DNA of 64,000 nt, from positions 1 through 64,000 of the forward strand of contig JAPOZT010000008.1 in assembly GCA_026705925.1 (NCBI GenBank), written 5' to 3'. Made by a program: the position numbers and the translations under genes. Of the stretch, positions 9,220 through 17,601 are shown in pieces. Under the pieces are notes generated by a model that did not search any database, was not told the origin of the DNA, and saw only the letters and a program-made list of their open reading frames with translations. Each line of letters opens with the position of its first letter. Positions within the stretch are counted from its first letter, which is position 1. The stretch is from Gemmatimonadota bacterium (GTDB lineage: Bacteria; JAAXHH01).

Positions 9220-9980
9220 TGGCGACGGCCAACTTCCGAATCTGGCGGGGCGATGGCGAGAGCGGCGGGTTCGAGGACTATTCCACCGAGATCGACGAGG
9301 GCATGGTAGTACTGGACGCGGTGCACCAGATCCAGGCGGAGTCGGCCCCCGACCTGGCGGTGCGCTGGAACTGCAAGGCCGGCAAGTGCGGGTCCTGTTC
9401 CGCCGAGGTCAACGGCAATCCCAGGCTGATGTGCATGACGCGCATGAGCGACCTGCCCGAGGACGAAACCATCACCATCGAACCGATGAAGGCCTTCCCT
9501 ACCATCCGGGACCTGGTGACGGATGTATCCTGGAACTTCGAGGCCAAGATGAAGATCAAGCCCTTCAGGCCCCGCAAGCCCGACGCCGAGGACGGTACCT
9601 GGCGCATGGACCAGGACGACATCGAACGGGTGCAGGAGTTTCGCAAGTGCATTGAGTGCTTCCTCTGCCAGGACGTCTGCCACGTATTGCGGGAACACGA
9701 CCTGCACGAGGAGTTCATCGGGCCGCGCCTCATGGTGCACAACGCCGCCCTGGAGATGCATCCCCTCGACACCGAGGACCGGCTCGGCGACCTCAAGGAA
9801 GACCAGGGCATCGGCTACTGCAACATCACCAAGTGCTGCACCCACGTCTGCCCCGAAGAAATCACCATCACGGACAACGCCATCATTCCCCTGAAGGAAC
9901 GGGTCGTCGGAGAGTTCTACGACCCGCTCAACCGGCTGCTGCGCATCTTCAAGTCGAAGGACAGCGACGAGCCGACCTAG
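9219..9980 (+). CDS. sdhB: Succinate dehydrogenase/fumarate reductase iron-sulfur subunit
   Basis: The product is 253 residues. The [2Fe-2S] ligands are C52, C57, C60 and C72 (WNCKAGKCGSC). Ferredoxin-type cluster ligands are C144, C147, C150 and C154 (CIECFLCQDVC). A second set is C201, C206/C207 and C211, with CC in CNITKCCTHVCP. It carries electrons from the flavin of SdhA to the quinone site in the membrane anchor. The start ATG overlaps the sdhA stop by one base. The gene ends the operon; 8 bases later a minus-strand small gene ends. Confidence 0.95.
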   Translation: MATANFRIWRGDGESGGFEDYSTEIDEGMVVLDAVHQIQAESAPDLAVRWNCKAGKCGSCSAEVNGNPRLMCMTRMSDLPEDETITIEPMKAFPTIRDLVTDVSWNFEAKMKIKPFRPRKPDAEDGTWRMDQDDIERVQEFRKCIECFLCQDVCHVLREHDLHEEFIGPRLMVHNAALEMHPLDTEDRLGDLKEDQGIGYCNITKCCTHVCPEEITITDNAIIPLKERVVGEFYDPLNRLLRIFKSKDSDEPT

Positions 9981-9988
9981 CTTTCGGT

Positions 9989-10186
9989 CTACTCCGGATC
10001 GGTCTTATTGGTACGGCGTAAGGCCATTCCCCTTAGGACGCCCTCCTGTTTTGCCATGCGTTCTCTCAGGTCTGACTGACCCTGCTCCAAAGCGACAAGA
10101 CGAAGATTAATCTCCCGCTTCGACGCCAGAATAAGTCCGGCCAGGGCAACACCTACACTGATTATCCCGATCAACTCGATGCTCAT
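9989..10186 (-). CDS. Small single-pass membrane protein with coiled coil (65 aa)
   Basis: The protein has one N-terminal transmembrane helix (about residues 4-21) followed by a charged heptad-like stretch (ALEQGQSDLRERMAKQEG) that should form a short coiled coil. A good ribosome binding site, GGGAGG, lies 7 bases before the ATG, which supports a real gene despite its size. Small proteins with this helix-plus-coil layout are frequent in uncultivated marine lineages, but I know of no assigned function. It faces the end of the sdh operon. Confidence 0.65.
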   Translation of the reverse strand: MSIELIGIISVGVALAGLILASKREINLRLVALEQGQSDLRERMAKQEGVLRGMALRRTNKTDPE

Positions 10187-10407
10187 ATCAAATCCTCCCG
10201 GCGTTCCGGTGTGTTTGTCATACGGTCGAAACGATCACGATGCTCAGATCGTGGTTTCACGACCGCATCTGAAACAACTACATCATTTGCAATAGTCGCA
10301 ATCATCTGCGGGCATATCGTATGAAATAAACAGACCTGATGAGAGATCGAGATAAAGTCTGCGGCAGTTCGGGTGCGCCACCATAACCGTACAATTTCCT
10401 CCTACGC

Positions 10408-11199
10408 CTACGCCCATGCCCCCCGGGCCATCAAACCCCCGTCCACGTTCACGAACTCACCCGTGATGAAGGAAGCCCGGTCGCTCGCGAGGAAGAGCAC
10501 CGCGTTGGCGATATCCTCCGGACTGCCCAGTCGGTTCACGGCGTGCCGGGAAGCCATGTCCGTCCGGATTTCACCCTCGTCGCCGCCGATCGAGTCGATG
10601 GCTTCCTGCAGGAGCGGCGTTTCGATGGTGCCCGGGTTGACCGCCACCACGCGAATGTTGTCCTCGGCGTAATCCAGGGCCAGTTGGCGCACCAGCGACA
10701 GGTCGCCTCCCTTGCTTGCCGCGTAGGCTGAGATGCCTTTGGCCGACTGCAGACCCTGCACGCTGGCCGTGTTGATGATAACGCCGCCTCCCCGCGCCTT
10801 CATCACGGGCACACAGTACTTCACCATCAGAAACCGGCTCTTGAGGTTCACGTCGATGATCCGGTCCCACTGCTCCTCTGAGAGCTCATGGGCGGGCAGG
10901 TAGCTTGAGGTGGGCTGAATCCCCACGTTATTGCACAGGATGTCCACCCCGCCCCAGGTATCCGTGGCCGTTTCCACCAGGGACCGGCACACGTCGCTCG
11001 TGGTCACGTCCGCATGGACGTAGCGGATGTTGTCGTTCTCGGCGGCGATTTCAGCGCCGGCGGCATCGTCGATGTCGGTGCAAAGAACATGGGCTCCCTC
11101 ACCGGCAAAGGCGCGGACGATGCCCCCTCCTATGCCCTTTGCGCCGCCGGTCACGATGACCACTTTCCCTTCGAATGCTGCTTCAGATTTACTCCCCAT
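10408..11199 (-). CDS. Short-chain dehydrogenase/reductase (SDR)
   Basis: The product is 263 residues. The cofactor motif is GGAKGIG, the NNAG-equivalent is NNVG, the catalytic Ser is in NTASVQG and the Tyr/Lys in YAASK. The ending ITGEFVNVDGG is typical of classical SDRs. It should be a soluble NAD(P)-dependent alcohol dehydrogenase or ketoreductase of unknown substrate. It is only distantly similar to the SDR at 1499-2278. It is transcribed divergently from the HNH lipoprotein gene across a 240-base, relatively AT-rich gap. Confidence 0.9.
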   Translation of the reverse strand: MGSKSEAAFEGKVVIVTGGAKGIGGGIVRAFAGEGAHVLCTDIDDAAGAEIAAENDNIRYVHADVTTSDVCRSLVETATDTWGGVDILCNNVGIQPTSSYLPAHELSEEQWDRIIDVNLKSRFLMVKYCVPVMKARGGGVIINTASVQGLQSAKGISAYAASKGGDLSLVRQLALDYAEDNIRVVAVNPGTIETPLLQEAIDSIGGDEGEIRTDMASRHAVNRLGSPEDIANAVLFLASDRASFITGEFVNVDGGLMARGAWA

Positions 11200-11288
11200 G
11201 ACCTACCTCCATTCGTGATCCATACCGCATCCCGTTCACGTGTTTCACTCCTTCGATTACGTAAGGTAACGCGCCTTAGCACAAGGTG

Positions 11289-11368
11289 AACAGTTTAAAA
11301 CGTCGTTAACTGTTGGTGAAGTGGAATAAGTACTTGACGGGGTAAAATGTATCGGTAGTGTAACTGTT
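11289..11368. promoter_or_regulatory. Repeated AACTGTT boxes and possible promoter in divergent gap
   Basis: AACAGTT (11289-11295) and AACTGTT (11308-11314) form an inverted repeat with a 12-base spacer; AACTGTT recurs at 11362-11368. A TTGACG at 11334-11339 could be a -35 element for the HNH gene, with a poor -10 around 11356-11361 (TAGTGT). The arrangement would suit an operator, but no regulator gene is adjacent. Confidence 0.3.
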
Positions 11369-11439
11369 CGTTTTGTAAACATGTAGTACAGAGTGTGTAC
11401 CAATGGCACGGGTTCTCTCAAGCCGCTGGAGGTGTAAAA

Positions 11440-12495
11440 TTGGTGAGGGTATCAGTTTTATCGATTTGTGCGGTAATCCTGGCATGCACTGGTGATTCCA
11501 ACCCCATAGCCGACTCAGTTACCGTACCCCTGGAACGTACGGTGCAAACCTTACATCCCGTACTTGGTGTCCGTATCGCTGCAGAGGTCGATGACGGTTC
11601 CTATGACAGAGATGAATACGATTACCCGAATTCAATTGAGGCTGATATCGTAAATCGACAGGGAGGGTTGTATTCTCCCTACTCGCTCAACTGCTTCGAT
11701 TCCGCTTCCGAAACGGATATAGAGCATATCGTCGCAACCGCCGAGGCACATGCCAGCGGCATGTATGCCAGGACCGAGGAAGATCGCAGTGCCTACGGCA
11801 AGGACCTGGACAACCTCACCCTGGCTGCGCCGAGTGTAAACAGAAACCAGAAATCCGACAAGGATCCGGCAGAATGGATGCCGGATAACAACAGATGCTG
11901 GTATGTGGGCAAGTGGGTGGAAATCAAAAAGAAGTACAATTTGACCATGGATCAGGCCGAAGCAGATTCCGTTGTTGCAGTCTATCAGGAATGCGATTCC
12001 TTCGAAATGATTGTGCCTGTCTGTGCCTCGGGTCTGGCCGAGTCTGACTACTATGATTTCAGATGGAGCAGGTGGGGCGACAGCAAGGAGGAAGTACAAT
12101 CGACGGAACTCGACACCCTGACATACAGCCAGGTAGATTCCACGCAGGAAACCGGATCGGTCAGGGGAGTGTTGCAGTTCAGTGATGAGATGTCCGACAC
12201 CGTAACCGTATCATACGTGTTTACGGACAACGCCCTCAGTTCAGGATCGTATGCGTTTGAGACGGATGTGCCATCCAGCAGGCTGGACTCCATTAAAACC
12301 GTTCTCGACGAACGTTACGGTGTCAGTGAAGAGTCAGAGGGATATACCGTTTGGAGGCGAAATGAACGCACGTGGGTACGCTTATATGCCGCAACACAAG
12401 ACGACCCCATGCGTATCGACTATATAGAACGGTCAACAGGCAGCGATTCCAAATATAGCGATCTTCCGTTGCGCGTTGTTATACCTGATAAATAG
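11440..12495 (+). CDS. Lipoprotein with HNH endonuclease domain (DUF1524-like)
   Basis: About 351 residues. A GGAGG at 11428-11432 points to the TTG at 11440 or the GTG at 11443, not the GTG at 11395. The N-terminus is a short hydrophobic signal ending in the lipobox ILAC. Roughly residues 75-190 resemble secreted HNH nucleases: DIEHIVATAEAH with the catalytic His, NLTLAAPSVNRNQKSDKD with the Asn, PAEWMPDNNRCWYV, and KKKYNLTMDQAE. The last 130 residues are a separate acidic domain of unrecognised family (VSYVFTDNALSSGSYAFE). Base composition is visibly AT-richer than its neighbours, which suggests transfer. It stands alone on the plus strand. The nuclease assignment is by motif only; the target, and whether it digests DNA outside the cell, are unknown. 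Confidence 0.75.
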   Translation: MVRVSVLSICAVILACTGDSNPIADSVTVPLERTVQTLHPVLGVRIAAEVDDGSYDRDEYDYPNSIEADIVNRQGGLYSPYSLNCFDSASETDIEHIVATAEAHASGMYARTEEDRSAYGKDLDNLTLAAPSVNRNQKSDKDPAEWMPDNNRCWYVGKWVEIKKKYNLTMDQAEADSVVAVYQECDSFEMIVPVCASGLAESDYYDFRWSRWGDSKEEVQSTELDTLTYSQVDSTQETGSVRGVLQFSDEMSDTVTVSYVFTDNALSSGSYAFETDVPSSRLDSIKTVLDERYGVSEESEGYTVWRRNERTWVRLYAATQDDPMRIDYIERSTGSDSKYSDLPLRVVIPDK

Positions 12496-12521
12496 ACAGT
12501 TTGACTAAACACCCTCTTAAT

Positions 12522-13508
12522 CTACCTGATAGCGATCGGGCGGGCCGGCGATCCCGTCGCTCCCTTGAAGCGGATGGGCGTGTGGATGAAGAGGAACTCG
12601 TAGACACCGTCCCCTGAAAGTTCGTCGAAGTTCATGTTCTCGAGGTTCCAGACGCCGTTCCGGGTGATGAGCTCCTGGTGGACCGGAAAGGCTTTGCCCA
12701 TATCCGGATTGGGTACGACCTCGGTGGTCCACTGGTCCGAGCCGACCATGGAAGCCTGCTTTTCCACCACCCAGCGTGCGACGGCCATGCCGATGCCCGG
12801 CGGGCTGGCGTTGTACGTACCGGGATCGTTCCAGTGGCGAGCCCATCCGTACCGAAAAAAGTAGGCGTCGCCCGGCTCAAGACTGTCCAATGCGATGCCC
12901 TGCAGTTCCAACGCACCTTCCACGTCTTCCACGGTGACCTCGTAACCGTGATCGAGGGATTCCACGCCCTTGTATGCGGCCACGTCGACCAGGATGCCGC
13001 GGGTGATGAAGGGTCCCACGTGCTCGACGCCCAGCTTTACCAGGCCGTAAGGTCCCTTGATTTCCTCATTGGTGAATCCGTTGTAGAAGACGTCCTTCTC
13101 CGTTCCGTCCGCCATGGTCATCCGCTCTCCGATGTGGCCCGGACCGTCGAACTGCGTGCCGACCTGGCCGATTTCGGCCACCAGGAACTCGTCGTAGTAG
13201 ATCAGCTTGTTCGTCCCCATGGGCTCGCCCGTGGGAGATCCGGGCAGCACCAGGGAATATGTGCGCTGGCCGAAGAGGGGCATGTCGGCGCTGTACACCT
13301 GGCCGATTTCGTAGATCTGGCCCGTCTTGACCAGGGTCAGGGCCTTCAGCACCTTCTCCGGCGTAATCCAGTTGGAACCGCCCGACTGATCGTCCTTGCC
13401 CCAGATGGGATGGGGCCACCACGGGCCTTCTTCCCGCGTCTGGGCGGGAGCCGGGAGAGCGAACAGGACGGTCAAAAGGAAAACGATAACGTAGTTCGCG
13501 GATTTCAT
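12522..13508 (-). CDS. Secreted cyclase family protein (kynurenine formamidase-like)
   Basis: The product is 328 residues from the ATG at 13508, which has a perfect AGGAGG upstream. A signal peptide (about 22 residues ending PAPAQ) implies export. The motif GTQFDGPGHIG corresponds to the HxGTHxDxPxH metal site of the cyclase superfamily, with Gln in place of the second His; D and the last H are kept. HGYEVTVEDVEGAL and DAYFFRYGW are typical of the longer bacterial subgroup. It probably hydrolyses a cyclic amide or ester, but the substrate is unknown. The same region holds a phytanoyl-CoA dioxygenase and an SDR on the same strand. Confidence 0.85.
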   Translation of the reverse strand: MKSANYVIVFLLTVLFALPAPAQTREEGPWWPHPIWGKDDQSGGSNWITPEKVLKALTLVKTGQIYEIGQVYSADMPLFGQRTYSLVLPGSPTGEPMGTNKLIYYDEFLVAEIGQVGTQFDGPGHIGERMTMADGTEKDVFYNGFTNEEIKGPYGLVKLGVEHVGPFITRGILVDVAAYKGVESLDHGYEVTVEDVEGALELQGIALDSLEPGDAYFFRYGWARHWNDPGTYNASPPGIGMAVARWVVEKQASMVGSDQWTTEVVPNPDMGKAFPVHQELITRNGVWNLENMNFDELSGDGVYEFLFIHTPIRFKGATGSPARPIAIR

Positions 13509-13596
13509 GGTATACCTCCTGAATGAATCTGACCGCTTGGTCTTACGTAGCTGGAATGCGACCCTGGAAGGTTGAATCGGTTCCGTTGGTCCAAAA

Positions 13597-14400
13597 TCAG
13601 TCGTAATTGCTCTGTACATGCTCGCCCAATAGCCGGCGCTGGCGGCCCGTGGCGCGGGACAGGATGGCCGGATCGAACCTGAACCGGTTCAGGTAGGGCG
13701 GGAACTTCTGCGTTATCATGCGCTGGGCGTAGTGCACCTGGAGCAGGTAGCGCACCTGGCCGCTCGTGTTCGCCGTCCCGCGATGCCAGACTTCGCAGCG
13801 GAAAAGTACGGCGTCGCCGGCCGAGCAGAACACGCTCCGTGGCTCGACCCCGCGCCAGGTGATTTCCCCACGGGTGGGACCGCGGCCGGCGCGGTGGCTG
13901 CCCGGAATGAACTGCGTGGGACCCAGTTCCCTGTAGATGTCATCGAGATAGTAGTGGGCCGTGGTGATGTACACCGGCAACTCGACCCGGGGATCGTCCA
14001 TAATGTCCTCCGGCAATTCCAGCGGCTGCCAGTCAACGTGGATGCCCTGGTCCGGCCGGCCCGGACCCGTCATCCACGCCGTCATGCCGATGACGTGACA
14101 GTCCGCCCCATGGGCGGCTTCGACTACGTCGATGACTTCCGGGCGGTCCAGATAGGGCAAGAACACAGGATCCCGGTTAAACACGTTGTTGATGGACTTG
14201 TTGAGAAAACCGTGGGTATCGGCGTCCGTATGCCGGTCGAACTCCTCGGGACGCGCTTCCAACCGGTCCATGGCATCGCGCAATTCCACAACTTCATCAA
14301 CTGTAAGCACGCCCGGGAAATAGACATAGCCGTCCTGCTCCAGGGCTTCAACCCGCTGTTCCAGCGTTTCTCTCGCGACCAGTTTCAGTCCTTCCGCCAC
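13597..14400 (-). CDS. Phytanoyl-CoA dioxygenase family protein
   Basis: The product is 267 residues, usual for the family. It is an Fe(II)/2-oxoglutarate oxygenase by motif: H121-x-D123 (GIHVDW) and the distal H206 (VWHRGT) form the iron triad, and R217 in QVRYLL is placed to bind 2-oxoglutarate. QFIPGSHRAGRG is the common family core. It should hydroxylate a small organic substrate in the cytoplasm; the family is broad and the substrate is not predictable. It starts 11 bases after the stop of the HsdR-N-like gene upstream on the same strand. Confidence 0.9.
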   Translation of the reverse strand: MAEGLKLVARETLEQRVEALEQDGYVYFPGVLTVDEVVELRDAMDRLEARPEEFDRHTDADTHGFLNKSINNVFNRDPVFLPYLDRPEVIDVVEAAHGADCHVIGMTAWMTGPGRPDQGIHVDWQPLELPEDIMDDPRVELPVYITTAHYYLDDIYRELGPTQFIPGSHRAGRGPTRGEITWRGVEPRSVFCSAGDAVLFRCEVWHRGTANTSGQVRYLLQVHYAQRMITQKFPPYLNRFRFDPAILSRATGRQRRLLGEHVQSNYD

Positions 14401-14411
14401 GCTCGAACTCC

Positions 14412-14870
14412 TCAGGCTCCTCCGCTACCCCCGAATTCGGGCAGTTCCGGCAGAAAGTCATATCCCCCGCCGGCTTTGTGCTCGCAGCAGAAGTGCGACT
14501 TGCCGTTGGTGGCCACGAGAAACCGGGCGTTGATGACCGAATTGTACCGGGCCAACTGCTCGAATACCGCTTCGGTCACCCGGACGTCCGGCGCCTTGCA
14601 TTCGCCCATGAGCACCGGCCGTCCCTTCAGGTCGTGCATGATCACGTCGGCGCGAACGGCCGTCCCGGCGTATTGGAATCCCTTTTCCACGGCGGCAAAA
14701 CCCGCTGGAAAGCCCCGGTCCTCCACCAGGTACCGCACCAGGTGCTGACGGACCCACTCCTCGGGCGTCAGCCGGACGAACCTTCGCCGGATCGGGTCGA
14801 AAATGATCCTGCGGCCCGCTTCATCCGAATCGATTTCGAATCCGTATTCCGGGAAATTGAGCCGTTCCAT
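14412..14870 (-). CDS. HsdR N-terminal-like PD-(D/E)XK protein, stand-alone
   Basis: The product is 152 residues. It matches the HSDR_N_2 type found as single-domain proteins in Bacteroidota and relatives: LTPEEWVRQHLVRYL, then KRAD-like VRADVIMHD and GECKAP, which together give the D...E-x-K nuclease core, and finally RFLVATNGKSHFCCE. No helicase or specificity subunit lies nearby, so it is not part of a type I restriction system. The biological role of these lone proteins is unknown to me. The gene is followed by the phytanoyl-CoA dioxygenase gene. Confidence 0.85.
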   Translation of the reverse strand: MERLNFPEYGFEIDSDEAGRRIIFDPIRRRFVRLTPEEWVRQHLVRYLVEDRGFPAGFAAVEKGFQYAGTAVRADVIMHDLKGRPVLMGECKAPDVRVTEAVFEQLARYNSVINARFLVATNGKSHFCCEHKAGGGYDFLPELPEFGGSGGA

Positions 14871-14971
14871 GATGTAGGCGGTCCGTCACTCGGGGACGGT
14901 GACTAGCCGCGATGCCGGTCCGCGATGCCTGGCCGGGGCGGCGCGCATGACCGATGCGGCCGGGGCGACGC

Positions 14972-15925
14972 CTAGTCGGGGCGCTGTCCCGTTTCGATCC
15001 AGTCCACGAGCCGGATGGTATGTATGACGTCCCGAAGATCGCTGACGGGGATGGTCTGGTTCCGTATGGATTCCACGAAATGTTCGTGCATGGCAAGCGC
15101 ACCCTCGTAACGGGGCGTATCTTCCGGGTCGTCGCCGTTGATCTCCCAGCCCTGCAGTACGGTCTGCTGATCGTCCTCACGTATGTCGATTTCCTCGGGC
15201 AGCTTCATGTAGCAACCGACTCCAACGCCATGCAGCTCCGCGCTCAACACCCGGCCACCGGAAGCGCGGTTTCCGAATACGACCCCCGTGGCCCCACTGG
15301 CGAAGCGGACGAGGGCAGTGTAGTGGTTCCAGTCGACCGAATCAAACTTGTCGCGGTAACGGGTTACCTCGACGGGTTCGCTGCCCACCATGTACCTCAG
15401 CAGGTCCACCACGTGGGTCACATCGTTCCACAGCGTCGTCGTGTACTCCGGCCTTTCGAGCAGCATTTTCTTGTTGAAGGTGGTCACGGCATGAGAGACC
15501 GGTCCCCGCGCGCGTATGCGGCGCATGGCCTCGCGGACCACCGTGGTGTACCGTCGTTGATAGCCCACCATGGCGTACACGTTCCGATCCACGGCCGCGT
15601 CCAGCAGCCGGCGCGTTTCATCGCTGTTCTTCCCGGGAGGTTTCTCGATGAAGATGTGCTTTCCGGCCTGAAGGCAGTCCATGGCGGGTTGGAGCAGCCA
15701 CTTCTCATGCATGACGCAGTAGACCACGTCCAGCTCCACTTCCGCCAGCATGGCGCGGTGGTCGGTATAGACATGGGGAAAGCCGTAGCGTTCGGTGACC
15801 TGCGCCAGGCGCGTCTCGTCCAGTTCGCACACGGCGGTCATCTCCACGTCCGGCAACCGGGCGACCGACGGATAGTGGGCGCTCTGGGAACGGCCCCCGG
15901 CGCCGATAAAACCTGCACGCAGCAT
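14972..15925 (-). CDS. Gfo/Idh/MocA family oxidoreductase
   Basis: The product is 317 residues. The N-terminal Rossmann motif is GFIGAGGRSQ, followed by the family signature EKPPGKN at the end of the NAD(P) domain. The C-terminal half (from about residue 125) has the alpha/beta substrate domain with NDVTHVVDLLRY. Such enzymes oxidise or reduce sugars, inositols or related compounds. It sits between a sulfatase gene and the HsdR-N-like gene on the same strand. The region after its stop, 14881-14971, holds imperfect GGCCGGGGCG repeats. Confidence 0.9.
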   Translation of the reverse strand: MLRAGFIGAGGRSQSAHYPSVARLPDVEMTAVCELDETRLAQVTERYGFPHVYTDHRAMLAEVELDVVYCVMHEKWLLQPAMDCLQAGKHIFIEKPPGKNSDETRRLLDAAVDRNVYAMVGYQRRYTTVVREAMRRIRARGPVSHAVTTFNKKMLLERPEYTTTLWNDVTHVVDLLRYMVGSEPVEVTRYRDKFDSVDWNHYTALVRFASGATGVVFGNRASGGRVLSAELHGVGVGCYMKLPEEIDIREDDQQTVLQGWEINGDDPEDTPRYEGALAMHEHFVESIRNQTIPVSDLRDVIHTIRLVDWIETGQRPD

Positions 15926-16023
15926 GGACTTTCCTCCCTGGGGATGCCCGCTCGGACCCGCGGGCTGGGTCCGCCCTTTACGACGGGCTGGGCCCGTCCG
16001 TCAGGTTGGGGCGGTTACGGGTT

Positions 16024-17541
16024 TCACTGTTGCCCGGACGGCGGCACGTACTGGTTCATGGCGCCGCGCCGGTGATCGAATTCCGGATCATGACTCCACG
16101 TCCGTCCGTGACGCGCCATGGTGTCCCGGATCAGACGCCGTCGGTACAGGCTGGACAGGTTCGCGTCCGCGATGGCATCCGGATCGAAGCGTTCGAGGAT
16201 CCGCTCGCGAAGCCGGGATTCCACCTGGCGGTGCGCGTCGTCGCCCGCGAGATCATGCCATTCGCCCGGATCGTCGTCCAGATCGAAAAGACGGGGCGCG
16301 TACCCGTGGATGTACTGGTACTTGTACCGTCCCTGCCGTGCCATGATGCAGGGCATGCCCACGGCCTCGTGGGCCTGGGCGAAGACCACGCGGTCCGCTT
16401 CGTCCGGGGAGGACGATACCAGGCTCTCGCCGTCGTGGGGCAGCCGTTCCTCGACGCCCGCGATATCGCAGAAGGTCGGCAGCAGATCGACCAGGGACAC
16501 GGGATGGGCACAGGTCGTCCCCGCCCGCCATCCGTCCGGATAGCGGACGATGAGGGGCACCCGGCAGGACCTCTCGTAGAAACACCGCTTCTGCACCATG
16601 CCGCGTTCGCACAGCATGTCGCCGTGATCGCTGGCGAATACCACCACCGTGTTTTCCGCCAGGCCGGTCTCGTCCAGGGTGTCCAGCAGGCCGCCGACCT
16701 TGTCGTCCATGTAGCTCACCAGCGCGTAATAGGCGCGGCGAAGACGGTAGAGGCCCTCTTCGTCCCGCAGGTCGTAACGGCCGGTACCATGATAGGCGTT
16801 CAGGTTCCGGTCCATCATGGAATGGCGTTCATCCAGGTCGGCCGGAAGCCAGGGCAGTTCGATGTCCGCACCTTCGTACCGGGCCCAGTAGGACTCGGGC
16901 GGCCAGAACGGTTCATGGGGATGGTGATAGGACGCGCACAGCAGGAACGGTTCTTCCGCCCCGCCCGGTTTCCTGGACCGCAGGTATTCGACCGCGCGGA
17001 AATGCGTTTCCTCGTCGTAGCTGAGGGCGTTGTGCCAGACGCCTATCCGCACGCCGTCGCCCGTGTACCCCGCTGCGTTGTAAGCCGGCCGGGCGGCCAT
17101 CACCTGCTCGCAGTCCTCGCCCCCGGTCTCCTTCAGGCGGATCCACTCCGGCTTGACCCAGTCGAAATCCGAGGAATAGATGTCGGTGGTCAGCCGCATT
17201 CTGAAACCGTGCAACTGGTCCGGACCGATGAAGTGCATCTTGCCGGACAGCACGGTATCGTAACCCGCGCGAGCCAGGTAGTGGGCAAAGGTCGGCTGGT
17301 CGGCGGCCAGCAATGCGCCATTGTCCCATGCGCCGATTTCCGATGCATGCCTTCCTGTCATCAGGCAGGCCCGGCCGGGCGCGCAGAGGGGAAAGGCGGT
17401 GTAGGCGGCGTCGTAACGCACGCCGGTTTCCACCATGCGGTCCAGGTTGGGGGTCCGTACGACGGGATGGCCATATGCACCGGTCAAAGCGGCAACCATC
17501 TGGTCGGACACGATAAGGAGGATGTTGGGCTGGTCGGCCAT
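16024..17541 (-). CDS. Choline-sulfatase-like sulfatase
   Basis: The product is 505 residues with a complete sulfatase core. The metal Asp pair is in LLIVSDQM; the formylglycine Cys is C53 in CAPGR (C-x-P-x-R). The blocks SGKMHFIGPDQLHGF and RLTTDIYSSDFDW are the features I know from choline-sulfatases (BetC type), as is the RGMVQKRCFYE region. It therefore probably cleaves choline-O-sulfate or a similar small sulfate ester in the cytoplasm; there is no signal peptide. No betaine synthesis genes are adjacent, so the substrate remains an inference from family resemblance. Confidence 0.88.
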   Translation of the reverse strand: MADQPNILLIVSDQMVAALTGAYGHPVVRTPNLDRMVETGVRYDAAYTAFPLCAPGRACLMTGRHASEIGAWDNGALLAADQPTFAHYLARAGYDTVLSGKMHFIGPDQLHGFRMRLTTDIYSSDFDWVKPEWIRLKETGGEDCEQVMAARPAYNAAGYTGDGVRIGVWHNALSYDEETHFRAVEYLRSRKPGGAEEPFLLCASYHHPHEPFWPPESYWARYEGADIELPWLPADLDERHSMMDRNLNAYHGTGRYDLRDEEGLYRLRRAYYALVSYMDDKVGGLLDTLDETGLAENTVVVFASDHGDMLCERGMVQKRCFYERSCRVPLIVRYPDGWRAGTTCAHPVSLVDLLPTFCDIAGVEERLPHDGESLVSSSPDEADRVVFAQAHEAVGMPCIMARQGRYKYQYIHGYAPRLFDLDDDPGEWHDLAGDDAHRQVESRLRERILERFDPDAIADANLSSLYRRRLIRDTMARHGRTWSHDPEFDHRRGAMNQYVPPSGQQ

Positions 17542-17601
17542 GATACTCTTTGCGTCCGCGAAACGGGTTCCCTGGCGGGCGTTAACCGCCTCATCCAGGC
17601 C

